Of a DNA stretch of 64,000 bases, positions 34,535-41,707 are shown one piece after another (positions within the stretch are counted from its first letter, which is position 1; each line of letters opens with the position of its first letter). The stretch covers positions 2,170,001 through 2,234,000 of the forward strand of contig NZ_CP195847.1 of the NCBI RefSeq assembly GCF_051513965.1. Reading direction: 5' to 3'. A program made the position numbers and the translations under genes. The notes under the pieces were generated by a model. That model was not told where the DNA came from and did not search any database. It was given only the letters and a program-made list of their open reading frames with translations. Origin of the DNA: Paramicrobacterium sp051513965. Lineage in GTDB: Bacteria > Actinomycetota > Actinomycetes > Actinomycetales > Microbacteriaceae.

Positions 34535-35641
34535 TCAATTGTGGGCAAATTGTGGGCACGCAGCCACCGCCTTCTCCTGCAAAGACTCAGCCACAGAATC
34601 AAGGTCGTCATCGAACAGATCCGCGTATGTGTCCAGCGTCATCGCCGCGCTCGCGTGACCAAGCATCCTCTGAACTGCTTTCACGTTCGCGCCGGCACTG
34701 ATCGCCAGCGACGCTGCAGTGTGCCTCAGGTCGTGAGGCGTCACCCTCGGAAAGTCTGAGTCCACGGCTTGGCACCGCTTCACCGCGTACGTGAACCAGC
34801 CCTTCTTGGAGTTCGGCAACCGCAGGTATGTCACCCCGTCACCGAACACGAGATGCGACCGGGGCTTGTTTTTGCATTGGTTGCGGAGCTTCTCGAGTAG
34901 GAACTTGGGTACGGGCACCGACCTGGGCTCGTTGTCTTTCGCTGTGCCGACGATCACTTCCCCACCGACTGCTACAGCGTTGTCATGGACTGTGAGGCGG
35001 CGTGTAGTGAAGTTCACGTCTGCGACAGACAGACCGGCGAGTTCTCCCCAGCGGAGGCCGGTGTACGCGAGCGTGAGGACGACGAGCGCGTTTTTTCCAG
35101 CTGAGTTCGCGAGCGCCCCGACTTGTTCATGGGAGAGGTACACGCGGCGTTTCCCGCGCTTCTCGGGCAGCTTCACGCCCCGCGCAGGGTTTCGTGCCAG
35201 GCGGCGATCAGCAACGGCCATGTCGAGGATTCCGGCGAGCACACCGTGCATGCGCAGAACAGATGTTGCAGATAGGCCGGATGCTGTTTTGCCAGACATC
35301 CATGTTGAGATCTCAGAGGGTTTGATCGTCGCGACTTTACGGCTCCCCCATTCGGGGTTGACGTGGTTTCTCCACGCTGACTCGACGGAGCGGTATGTGG
35401 ACGGTTTCAGGTGCGTCTGGTGTTTCAGCCAGGTTGTGCCAAGCTCTCCGATCGTGGCGCGTCCGGCTGTGGCGTCGATGAACTCGCCTGTAGCTTTGGA
35501 CACTTCGACGGTCGCGGCGAACAGTTCGGCTTCTTTCTTCGTTTTGAAGCCGCGTTTGTCGGTTTGTCGCCCGTCTGGTTTGCGGTAGCGGACTCTGTAC
35601 CGTTTGCCCTTCGCGGAGTCGTAGGGCTTGATCGTTGCCAT
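34535..35641 (-). CDS. int: Tyrosine-type integrase
   Basis: Phage integrase (368 aa). An AP2-like arm-binding N-terminus (MATIKPYDSAKGKRYRVRYR) and a SAM-like core-binding domain (~60-150) come first. The catalytic domain follows with Arg in TGLRWGEL, HDLRHTAAS (His-x-x-Arg), LGHAS, and Tyr in TLDTYADLF. ATG 35641 has an AAGGGG site and matches the family start. It faces the att core, as expected. A LexA box lies 60 bp upstream, so DNA damage could raise its expression directly. Confidence 0.94.
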   Translation of the reverse strand: MATIKPYDSAKGKRYRVRYRKPDGRQTDKRGFKTKKEAELFAATVEVSKATGEFIDATAGRATIGELGTTWLKHQTHLKPSTYRSVESAWRNHVNPEWGSRKVATIKPSEISTWMSGKTASGLSATSVLRMHGVLAGILDMAVADRRLARNPARGVKLPEKRGKRRVYLSHEQVGALANSAGKNALVVLTLAYTGLRWGELAGLSVADVNFTTRRLTVHDNAVAVGGEVIVGTAKDNEPRSVPVPKFLLEKLRNQCKNKPRSHLVFGDGVTYLRLPNSKKGWFTYAVKRCQAVDSDFPRVTPHDLRHTAASLAISAGANVKAVQRMLGHASAAMTLDTYADLFDDDLDSVAESLQEKAVAACPQFAHN

Positions 35642-35700
35642 TGTGCCCCTTGTTCTGGGTGTCCTGGAATGTTGTGGTTTGTCACCCCTCGGGGATACAT

Positions 35701-35716
35701 TCGAACAAAGATTCGA
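35701..35716. promoter_or_regulatory. Probable LexA (SOS) box between integrase and repressor
   Basis: TCGAACAAAGATTCGA matches TCGAAC-N4-GTTCGA at 11 of 12 fixed positions. It lies in the only gene-free stretch upstream of the integrase. Confidence 0.65.
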
Positions 35717-35727
35717 AAGGCGACAAA

Positions 35728-35799
35728 ATGGATTTGACAGTAGGGCAGCTTGGGGAAATCGCACGAGGACGTGGCATTCACCCAGCCGATCTACTTGAT
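35728..35799 (+). pseudogene. Fragment resembling the C-terminal half of an XRE-type HTH gene
   Basis: Reading from ATG 35728 gives TVGQLGEIARGRGIHPADLL. This parallels FTIGEVLRVADALSVHPYDLLP in the HTH protein at 36134-36367 over about 20 residues. The frame then runs antisense into the repressor stop. It reads as a recombination leftover from a related immunity gene rather than a complete gene. Confidence 0.35.
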
Positions 35800-36030
35800 G
35801 GACGTCAGGGCGCGGTCGAGGATGACTCGCGGGTCTGCGTCAAGGGCGCGGCAGAGGTCGAGGAAGGCGGAAGTTGGGATGTCGCGCTTTCCGTTGAGGT
35901 AGTTGAGGACGGCGCTTTTAGATAGTCCGGTCGATTCGACTATGTCGGCAATCGTGTAGCGCGTTCGCCCGCGTTCTGCGCGCAGCTCGGCTGATACAGC
36001 TTGCGCGTATTTATCTCCGTAAGTGCCCAT
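35791..36030 (-). CDS. XRE-family HTH protein, probable phage repressor
   Basis: A 79-residue protein that is almost only a helix-turn-helix domain: YTIADIVESTGLSKSAVLNYLNGKRDIPTSAF. It lacks a cleavable C-terminal domain, so RecA-driven self-cleavage is not expected. It is divergent from the HTH/excisionase operon across a 103-bp gap with paired GTGCAC elements, the layout of a lysogeny switch. Confidence 0.75.
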   Translation of the reverse strand: MGTYGDKYAQAVSAELRAERGRTRYTIADIVESTGLSKSAVLNYLNGKRDIPTSAFLDLCRALDADPRVILDRALTSIK

Positions 36031-36032
36031 GT

Positions 36033-36058
36033 GTGCACTCTAGCACCATTTTGTGCAC
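36033..36058. promoter_or_regulatory. Putative repressor operator pair
   Basis: Two GTGCACT elements (36033, 36053) start exactly 20 bp apart, about two helical turns. The first also forms GTGC-N6-GCAC. They sit right at the repressor start, in the divergent promoter region. Confidence 0.5.
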
Positions 36059-36133
36059 TTTGGCCCCCAAATTGGGCAACAAAGTTTTCGTTCGGGCCTT
36101 GCACGGTCTCCATATGGCGTCTATGGTGTTCAT

Positions 36134-36367
36134 ATGGCTACCAAGGCGAACACCACAGCAGCTCTGATTGAGGCGGCAATCCTCGACGCAGAGCGTACCA
36201 AGAAGTGGACCGCTGAGAAGTCAGCAATCCCTACGACCACGTTCAACCGCAAACTGCGGGGTGGTGCCGAGTTCACCATTGGTGAGGTTCTCCGGGTTGC
36301 TGACGCTCTGAGCGTCCACCCCTACGATCTTCTCCCCCGCGAGTTCCACATTGGGGTGGCGGCGTGA
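36134..36367 (+). CDS. Small HTH (Cro-like/immunity) protein
   Basis: A 77-residue protein with a likely XRE-type fold: ALIEAAILDAERTKKWT, then SAIPTTTFNRKLRGG as the recognition part and GEVLRVADALSVHPYDLLP as the closing helices. It is the first rightward gene of the prophage, opposite the repressor. ATG 36134 is chosen because the family pattern starts there. Its stop overlaps the next gene. Confidence 0.68.
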   Translation: MATKANTTAALIEAAILDAERTKKWTAEKSAIPTTTFNRKLRGGAEFTIGEVLRVADALSVHPYDLLPREFHIGVAA

Positions 36368-36549
36368 GTGAGTTCATCACCGCCGAGCGGGTGTGCGAGA
36401 TCGTCCCCGGCATGACGAAAGCGAACCTTGCACAGTTGCGGTTCAAAGGTCGGGGGCCGAAGTTCTACAAGCCCACACCCCGGAAGGTTCTGTACCGCGA
36501 GTCCGAGGTTATCGCGTGGGTCGAGGGAAGCGTGAGGACCACCTCATGA
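36364..36549 (+). CDS. Excisionase-like HTH protein
   Basis: A 61-residue MerR/AlpA-type winged helix: FITAERVCEIVPGMTKANLAQLRFKGRGPKFYKP then VLYRESEVIAWVEG. Such proteins act as excisionases or small transcription factors. The GTG start overlaps the upstream stop. Position next to the switch favours an excisionase role (inference). Confidence 0.7.
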   Translation: MSEFITAERVCEIVPGMTKANLAQLRFKGRGPKFYKPTPRKVLYRESEVIAWVEGSVRTTS

Positions 36550-36659
36550 CTTTCGGCCCGTTCTCTGTTCTTCATCCGCTCCCTGACGATCACGTGGAGC
36601 CGGACGAGCAAGACCCGGATTACGCCCGGGATATCCGACTCGACGACTGGGACGACTAG
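36546..36659 (+). CDS. Small acidic protein
   Basis: A 37-residue frame starting inside the previous stop (ATGA), ending in an acidic Asp/Glu-rich tail. No family recognised. Supported only by the coupling and by codon use like its neighbours. Confidence 0.45.
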   Translation: MTFGPFSVLHPLPDDHVEPDEQDPDYARDIRLDDWDD

Positions 36660-36664
36660 TCCCC

Positions 36665-37273
36665 CATCTTCTTAGGTGCCCAGGCGCTCACGGATCGCTG
36701 GTCACCGCTGGTTTGCCGTACCCAAAAACGGCTGCGGAACCGTCCCGCTACCAAAGCAACATCGGACGGAACCTAAGTAACTACACAGAGGTTTTGAGCA
36801 TCTGAAGCTTCGGCTGTTGGTCGTGCATGTGGTGGTGTGCGGCTGATTGATGCTCTGGAACTGTTCAGAGGCTACGGGGCCGCGCATTCGGTAGTCCCCC
36901 TTGCGGGGAAGCGCGGTGCTACACGTCGCCAGTGAAGGCATGCCGATGCTGGGCGATAGGACGGGCTGGATGGTTCCTGTTTAGAGGTCCCGCCGACTTT
37001 TGTCGGGGTCGGGCCAAGTCGTAGAAGCCCATCTATCGCAGTCTTGCGCCGGGGCCGTCACCGTCATGTGTGGCGGACGAGTCGCAGGGTAACGGGCACG
37101 GGGTGAGCGTGAGAACCGTCGTGGCAGGTGAAAAGCCTGCCCACCCCGCATGGGCCGGAGCCGGGAGGCATCACGGGCCGATGAACGGATGCAGCCGACA
37201 TGGGGACCGTATGCCCCTCTTCCGTTGTGCCAAGTAGTCGGACGCTCGCAGGTTCAAATCCTGCCTGGCTCAC
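36665..37273 (+). ncRNA. Candidate large structured phage RNA (GOLLD/ROOL-like) with tRNA-like 3' end
   Basis: About 610 bases without a credible gene but dense in pairings. CTTAGGT (36671) pairs with ACCTAAG (36771). GAGCATC (36796) pairs with GATGCTC (36849). CCGCGC...GCGCGG (~36880-36918) encloses a CCCC/GGGG hairpin. GCGATAG (36953) pairs with CTATCGC (37033), continued by GGGCT/AGCCC and an inner CCGAC-TTTT-GTCGG. GTGGCAGG/CCTGCCCAC lies at ~37120-37144. The 3' end is a tRNA-like module: GAGCCGGG (37158) pairs with CCTGGCTC (37264), with a perfect T-arm GCAGG-TTCAAAT-CCTGC. Size, phage location and tRNA association resemble the GOLLD and ROOL giant RNA classes; the class assignment is inference. 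Confidence 0.55.
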
Positions 37274-37298
37274 GCGTTACGAGAGAGAGGAAAGCGCT

Positions 37299-37520
37299 AT
37301 GAGCGATATCACACGTACAACAGAGAAGACGGTCGTCACAGTGAATGTGCGCCGGAACAAGGTCGTCGTCACCTCGTACGACCACCTGACGGTCGAGGAG
37401 TCGAAGCAGCTTCGCAAGGAGCTCAAGAAGGCTGAGGTGCAGGCGGCGGAGAACTCGAGCAGGTATATCGACGTTGACCCGAGTGTTCTCGTCGGCTCGT
37501 TCCAGTTCGCCAGCGAGTGA
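37299..37520 (+). CDS. Small phage protein
   Basis: A 73-residue protein starting after a strong GAGAGAGG site, just past the structured RNA. A beta-rich N-terminus (KTVVTVNVRRNKVVVTSYDHL) is followed by a charged helix (ESKQLRKELKKAEVQAAE). No family recognised. Confidence 0.6.
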   Translation: MSDITRTTEKTVVTVNVRRNKVVVTSYDHLTVEESKQLRKELKKAEVQAAENSSRYIDVDPSVLVGSFQFASE

Positions 37521-37523
37521 ACC

Positions 37524-38027
37524 GTGGGGGTGAAGCATCCGCGGAAGATCGCTGAGAAAGCGTTCCGCGAAAACGGCGGCAGGAAAGTTGGAAGCGACGG
37601 GCACGGTGACGTGTGGCGGTTCCCTGACGGGCGACAAATGATCATTCCCGACCGTGCAGGCGCGGGGCATCTTGTCGCGTTGGCTCGTGACGTTCGGGAC
37701 CGTTACGGGTCCGCACCACAGAAGCTGGGGCGGCGCGAGAAGAACGCACCTGAGCTCGATTTTGACCGGGTGACGTGTTCTGCGCATGCGAAAGCTCGTC
37801 TGGCTTTGATGACGGAGCAGGCGGGCATCACGGCGCACGACATGTTGCATGCTCTGCAGTTGCCGGAGCGTGTGCTGTTTGACGAGAAGTACGGGTCGTG
37901 GGTGTGGGTGCGGGGTGTTCTCGCGGTGCCTGTGGCTGTCGCTTCTGACGGGTCGGCGGTGATCAAGTCGGTGTTGTGGGCGGATCGGGAGTTGTTTGAT
38001 CGGTTCCCGCGTGAGCAGGCCGGGTGA
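37524..38027 (+). CDS. Two-part phage protein with HicA-like and DUF4258-like segments
   Basis: A 167-residue protein. Residues ~5-60 (AEKAFRENGGRKVGSDGHGD, then RFPDGRQMIIPD) recall the HicA mRNA-interferase fold, including the GS-x-GH turn. Residues ~85-160 (CSAHAKARLALMTEQAGIT, then LPERVLFDEKYGSWVWVRG and VIKSVLWADRELF) recall DUF4258/BrnT-type domains. Both matches are by eye and weak. No obvious HicB/BrnA antitoxin is adjacent. Followed by a terminator. Confidence 0.5.
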   Translation: MGVKHPRKIAEKAFRENGGRKVGSDGHGDVWRFPDGRQMIIPDRAGAGHLVALARDVRDRYGSAPQKLGRREKNAPELDFDRVTCSAHAKARLALMTEQAGITAHDMLHALQLPERVLFDEKYGSWVWVRGVLAVPVAVASDGSAVIKSVLWADRELFDRFPREQAG

Positions 38028-38054
38028 GGTTGGCCCTCTACCTAGCAAGTAGGA

Positions 38055-38085
38055 GCCCCGTCGCGACTGGTACTCGCGGCGGGGC
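38055..38085 (+). terminator. GC-rich hairpin terminator in early region
   Basis: GCCCCG-T-CGCG, loop ACTGGTACT, CGCG-G-CGGGGC, then CTGATTCG. Could also be a processing or attenuation site, since all flanking genes are rightward. Confidence 0.6.
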
Positions 38086-38110
38086 CTGATTCGTTCGATT
38101 GGAGAAACGA

Positions 38111-38443
38111 ATGTTTACACAGGATAGGGCATCGGCCCGAGTGGATGATCCTGAAACGTCGTGGGAGGCCGCTAATGGTGTCCCTGTTTCTGAGGTGCAG
38201 GGGAGGGTGCTCGACATCCTTGATGCGCGTCAAACGCATTACCCGTTGGGTCTGACTGATGAGCAGATCGAGACAGAGTACCGGGCGATGTTCGGACATG
38301 ACGCTACGGATCAGTCGTTGCGGTCGCGTCGTGCGGAGCTTGTGCGTAAGGGTCTGGTGGTTTTCACGGGGTTTTACGGCACGAATGTTCGTAATCGGCG
38401 GTGCAGGCGGTGGGCTCTCAAGGGGTCGGAGGACGAAGTATGA
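38111..38443 (+). CDS. Phage protein with winged-helix-like core
   Basis: A 110-residue protein. The region VQGRVLDILDARQTHYPLGLTDEQIE ... SLRSRRAELVRKGLVVFTG (about 30-90) reads as a winged helix with a helix-turn-helix and wing. GGAGAAACGA lies upstream of ATG 38111. It could be a regulator; no family recognised. Confidence 0.6.
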   Translation: MFTQDRASARVDDPETSWEAANGVPVSEVQGRVLDILDARQTHYPLGLTDEQIETEYRAMFGHDATDQSLRSRRAELVRKGLVVFTGFYGTNVRNRRCRRWALKGSEDEV

Positions 38444-38622
38444 ACGACCAGAGCAATCCTGAGTGGGCTGACGAATACGTGCCTATCCCGGCACCCCGGC
38501 ATGAGTACCCGCGCATGGTGAACCGTGACCCGGAGAAGAAGGTGGCGCAGCTCGCGACGGTTGCGGGACTCCTGATCATTGGCGGCATCATCCTCACCGT
38601 TATTTGGGTGGTGGGCGCATGA
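38440..38622 (+). CDS. Small single-pass membrane protein
   Basis: 60 residues: soluble N-terminus, then a C-terminal TM helix (LATVAGLLIIGGIILTVIWV). The start overlaps the upstream stop (ATGA). Confidence 0.6.
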   Translation: MNDQSNPEWADEYVPIPAPRHEYPRMVNRDPEKKVAQLATVAGLLIIGGIILTVIWVVGA

Positions 38623-38771
38623 GGGCAACAGCGACAGCGGTGGTGCTGGCGTTCTTTTTCGCGGCGGTGGGGATTTACCGGGATGGGTTCAACGGTGCGT
38701 CGTTCGCGGCTCTCGTGTTCATGTTCCTTGCCCTCTGCATCGTACCTCTTGAGAGGAAGCACGGTGACTGA
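38619..38771 (+). CDS. Tiny two-helix membrane protein
   Basis: 50 residues with two hydrophobic helices (ATAVVLAFFFAAVGIY and FAALVFMFLALCIVPL) joined by a short polar turn. ATGA overlap with the previous gene and 8-base overlap with the next support translation. No family recognised. Confidence 0.55.
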   Translation: MRATATAVVLAFFFAAVGIYRDGFNGASFAALVFMFLALCIVPLERKHGD

Positions 38772-39009
38772 TTACAGGCCACACCCTGACGCTGGGGAAC
38801 GGTGGCGTTCACTCACACAAGACCAGATCGACCGGTGGCGGAGGGTTGAGGATCAGTCCGCGTTTGTGGCGCAGATCGCCCATGACATCACGGTCGGTGA
38901 CATCACGGAAGAAGAAGCGGTGTCGATGGTGTCGGTTGCTGTCGCGGATGTCGCGGCGAAGCTGACTGACATTGCTTTGGACATCTTGAATGAACGGGAG
39001 AAACAGTGA
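38764..39009 (+). CDS. Small phage protein
   Basis: 81 residues from GTG 38764, acidic and helical (DQIDRWRRVEDQSAFVAQIA, then a long Ala/Asp-rich helix). The start lies inside the previous gene and the stop inside the exonuclease start (GTGA). Possibly a partner of the exonuclease; no family recognised. Confidence 0.55.
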   Translation: MTDYRPHPDAGERWRSLTQDQIDRWRRVEDQSAFVAQIAHDITVGDITEEEAVSMVSVAVADVAAKLTDIALDILNEREKQ

Positions 39010-39878
39010 GTTTCATCATCATTGACGACGGTGAGGATCGCGCTTCCTGGCTGGATGCTCGGAAGCAGGGGGTCACCGCAACCGATATTGCAACCCTGAA
39101 ACATGGTGGTGCGGCATCTCGAGCTGCCTTGCTTGCGGAGAAGCTGGGTCGTAAGCGCGGGTTCGGTGGGAATGCTGCTACCGCGTGGGGTCGGGAGCGT
39201 GAGGAGAAGATCCTCGATCACCTGGCGAACCTGCACTTCGGGTTGCACGCATCGAAAGCGCTCGTCGGCCATATTGAGCATCCTCGGCACATGGCTACTC
39301 CGGATGGGGTCGGCACTGATTGTGTTGCTGAGGTCAAGACGACGAACAAGCCGTGGAAGTCGATCGATGACATCCCTGAACGGTATCTGACGCAGATGCA
39401 GTGGCAGATGTACGTCACGGGCATGGACTTCTGCGTCTTCGGCTGGGAGGAGCACGAAGACTACGTCCCGGTGTCGTGGGAGCCGGAAGTTCGGATCTTC
39501 AACCGCGACGATGATGCGATCGATGAGCTTGTCGACCTCGCTGACGGCTTCCTCAGAGAGATGGATGCCCCGTATCAGCCGACTCGGTATGACGATCTGA
39601 TCGCGGAATACAACCTGCGCCGCGCCGCTGTGAAAGCCGCGCAAGACGAGCTTTCTGAGACGGACGCAGCGCTTCGCGAAATGCTCGCCGAACTCGACTC
39701 AGAGAAGGTCGTCACCCCGTTCGGCAATCTCACATGGTCGACGCCGAAGCCACGGCAGACGTTCGATTCGACACGGTTCAAGAAAGAGCACCCGGACACG
39801 TACGGCGAGTACGTGAAGGTGTCGCAGGCTAAGCCGTCGCTGCGTGTGACGGAGTTTAGGGAGATAGACGATGAGTGA
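39006..39878 (+). CDS. YqaJ-type phage recombination exonuclease
   Basis: Lambda-exonuclease-like 5'-3' exonuclease (290 aa) of the YqaJ family. WLDARKQGVTATDIATL at the N-terminus and ATAWGREREEKI follow the family pattern. The PD-(D/E)xK catalytic part is TPDGVG ... AEVKTT (E-x-K), with QMQWQMYVTGMD after it. The C-terminal third is a coiled helix region. Paired with the annealing protein downstream (8-base overlap), it makes a two-component recombination system. Confidence 0.88.
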   Translation: MSFIIIDDGEDRASWLDARKQGVTATDIATLKHGGAASRAALLAEKLGRKRGFGGNAATAWGREREEKILDHLANLHFGLHASKALVGHIEHPRHMATPDGVGTDCVAEVKTTNKPWKSIDDIPERYLTQMQWQMYVTGMDFCVFGWEEHEDYVPVSWEPEVRIFNRDDDAIDELVDLADGFLREMDAPYQPTRYDDLIAEYNLRRAAVKAAQDELSETDAALREMLAELDSEKVVTPFGNLTWSTPKPRQTFDSTRFKKEHPDTYGEYVKVSQAKPSLRVTEFREIDDE

Positions 39879-40494
39879 GCAGGTAAGCCTGGGGGCACCC
39901 ACAGCAGCTGAGATCGCGTTGGCGAAGCTGCGGGAGCCGTTCAAGCCGGAGCAGATCGGGAAGCTCCCGAAGCCGTACCGTCGCGACTCTGAGAAGGGCA
40001 AGTGTCAAGAGTGCGGCGGGTATCACGGTCTCCCTGCCGCGCATCTTGACTATGTGGGGCATGCGGCGGTCACTGACAGGCTGTTGCAGGTTGACCCGGA
40101 ATGGTCGTGGGAGCCTGTCGGGTTTGACGAGCACGGTTTACCGAAGTTCGACCAGATCGGCGGGTTGTGGATCAAGCTCACCGTCGGCGGTGTCACCCGG
40201 TTCGGGTATGGGGACGCTCAGGGGAAGCAGGGCGCGAACGCGGTAAAGGAAGTCATCGGTGATGCGATCCGTAACGCCGCAATGCGGTTCGGGGTTGCTC
40301 TTGATCTGTGGTCGAAAGAAGACCTTGCCGGGGCGCAGGACCAGGCCGCTAACCGTGAATGGGTGTCTGAGGCTGAGGCTGCGGAGACTGTCGAGGATGT
40401 GAAGGCGGTGTGGCGTCAGGCGAAGGATGCTGGCGCTGATGTGAGCACGCTCGACAAGATCGCCGTCATTGGGCGTGAACGGAAGGGCGAATAA
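39871..40494 (+). CDS. Rad52-like single-strand annealing protein
   Basis: A 207-residue protein. A CxxC motif near residue 45 (CQECGGYHGLPAAHLDYVGH) precedes a Rad52-type core: WSWEPVGFDEHGLP, LWIKLTVGGVTRFGYGDAQG, and KEVIGDAIRNAAMRFGVALDLW. The last block is the conserved helix of Rad52/Redbeta-like annealases. It anneals the single strands made by the upstream exonuclease. Gene order supports the call. Confidence 0.78.
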   Translation: MSEQVSLGAPTAAEIALAKLREPFKPEQIGKLPKPYRRDSEKGKCQECGGYHGLPAAHLDYVGHAAVTDRLLQVDPEWSWEPVGFDEHGLPKFDQIGGLWIKLTVGGVTRFGYGDAQGKQGANAVKEVIGDAIRNAAMRFGVALDLWSKEDLAGAQDQAANREWVSEAEAAETVEDVKAVWRQAKDAGADVSTLDKIAVIGRERKGE

Positions 40495-40862
40495 TGCCTC
40501 TGCCTACACAGCAACGATTGAACGATCACCTTGTCAGGTGGGACAAGGAGATCAAGTCGTATGACATCGCGGTGACAGAGTACGGGCAACGTAAAGCGGA
40601 TCTTGAGTATCGGCGTGCGGTTGTCATGGAGACAGCGAAGCATGAGCACGAGAAGTTGTCGCAGGCGGCGGCTGAGAAGATCGCGGACGCGGACAAAGAG
40701 GCGTACCAGTTGCACCGCGAGTTCCGGTCGGCAGAGTCCACGATTGCGGCGAAGAAGGAGCGGCTCAAGTGGTGTGCCGCTGTTGCTGATGCTTTGCGTT
40801 CTGAGGTTGCTACAGAGCGTGAGGAAGCGCGCCTGTATTCGGAGAACAGGAGTACCCCGTGA
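40494..40862 (+). CDS. Coiled-coil phage protein
   Basis: 122 residues, mostly one long charged helix (heptad-like Leu/Ala spacing from ~5 to 110). TAATG overlap with the annealase gene. No family recognised; a structural partner of the recombination proteins is possible. Confidence 0.58.
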   Translation: MPLPTQQRLNDHLVRWDKEIKSYDIAVTEYGQRKADLEYRRAVVMETAKHEHEKLSQAAAEKIADADKEAYQLHREFRSAESTIAAKKERLKWCAAVADALRSEVATEREEARLYSENRSTP

Positions 40863-40954
40863 TGGTGCATGTGAAGTTCGATTCTGACGGCGCTCCCATC
40901 GGTCTGGATTGGGAGCGTTTCGTTTCCGAGTACCTCGTGAAGGAGGAAGCGTGA
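40862..40954 (+). CDS. Very small phage ORF
   Basis: 30 codons, ATG overlapping the previous TGA and stop overlapping the next GTG. It contains APIGLDWERFVSEYL. Supported by the tight overlaps on both sides only. Confidence 0.45.
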   Translation: MVHVKFDSDGAPIGLDWERFVSEYLVKEEA

Positions 40955-41274
40955 GTGAGCTTCTGAAAGTGAATGATGCGATCCGTCGTCTGTCGGAGAT
41001 CAAGTCACGCAATTATGACTTCACCCCGCAGTGGCCGGGTGACACTCAGGTGTATTCGGACGGGTTCAAGTCTGCGTTGTTTTATGACGAGGATGCGCGT
41101 GACGACTTCGAGACTCTCCACCGCATGTTGAGTGCTCTGGTCATGTTCCTCATCGACAGCACCGGGGCCGCGAACGACATCGACACTCACGGCACCCCGG
41201 ACGAACCCGCGTCATGGGAGGCCGCGAGAACGATCGCGGAATCAATCCTAGGGAGGCCAACTGATGTCGTTTGA
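40951..41274 (+). CDS. Phage hypothetical protein
   Basis: 107 residues from GTG 40951, acidic, with an aromatic NYDFTPQWPGD segment and a helical C-terminus. Stop lies 11 bases inside the next gene. No family recognised. Confidence 0.58.
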   Translation: MSELLKVNDAIRRLSEIKSRNYDFTPQWPGDTQVYSDGFKSALFYDEDARDDFETLHRMLSALVMFLIDSTGAANDIDTHGTPDEPASWEAARTIAESILGRPTDVV

Positions 41275-41707
41275 TGGTAATGGCTGGTCACCCGACACAG
41301 TGCAGACCGAACCCATCCCGACTCGGAAGCCCCGCCGGAATCGCAGATCAGCGAAGAAGGCGGGGTCTTCTTTTGAACGCTTGGTAGCCGACTATCTCAA
41401 GGCCGCTCTCGAGGATGACCACATCGACCGACGTGTGAAGCACGGCCGCAACGACCGCGGCGACATTTCAGGTGTCCGCACAGTCCGCGGCGCACGTGTC
41501 GTGATCGAAGCGAAGAACGTCGTGAAGATGGCGTTGTCGCAGTGGATCGGTGAAGCCGAGACAGAGGCCGGGAACGATGACACACCTTACGGGGTGGTTG
41601 TGCACAAACGCCACGGCAAAGGGCGACCAGAAGAGCAGTACGTGACCATGACACTCGCGACGTTCGCCGCGCTACTCCAAGGAGGGCCAGATGACTACCG
41701 GTTCTGA
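41264..41707 (+). CDS. Holliday-junction-resolvase-like PD-(D/E)xK nuclease
   Basis: 147 residues. A basic N-terminal tail (RKPRRNRRSAKKAG) precedes GSSFERLVADYL, then DRGDISG and VVIEAKN, giving the D ... E-x-K active-site pattern of Hjc/VRR-type nucleases. TPYGVVVHKRHG follows as the usual late strand. Likely resolves recombination or replication intermediates, in line with the adjacent exonuclease/annealase pair. Confidence 0.75.
   Translation: MSFDGNGWSPDTVQTEPIPTRKPRRNRRSAKKAGSSFERLVADYLKAALEDDHIDRRVKHGRNDRGDISGVRTVRGARVVIEAKNVVKMALSQWIGEAETEAGNDDTPYGVVVHKRHGKGRPEEQYVTMTLATFAALLQGGPDDYRF

Noticed and set aside
36661..36720. tmRNA as explanation of the structured RNA
   Set aside because: No tmRNA-like 5' GGGGCTGA start, no tag reading frame and different 3' acceptor sequence.
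37064..37273. 69-codon minus-strand frame over the structured RNA
   Set aside because: Runs antisense through the T-arm of the tRNA-like module; the SQAGFEPAS-type sequence is the usual artefact of reading a tRNA 3' half backwards.
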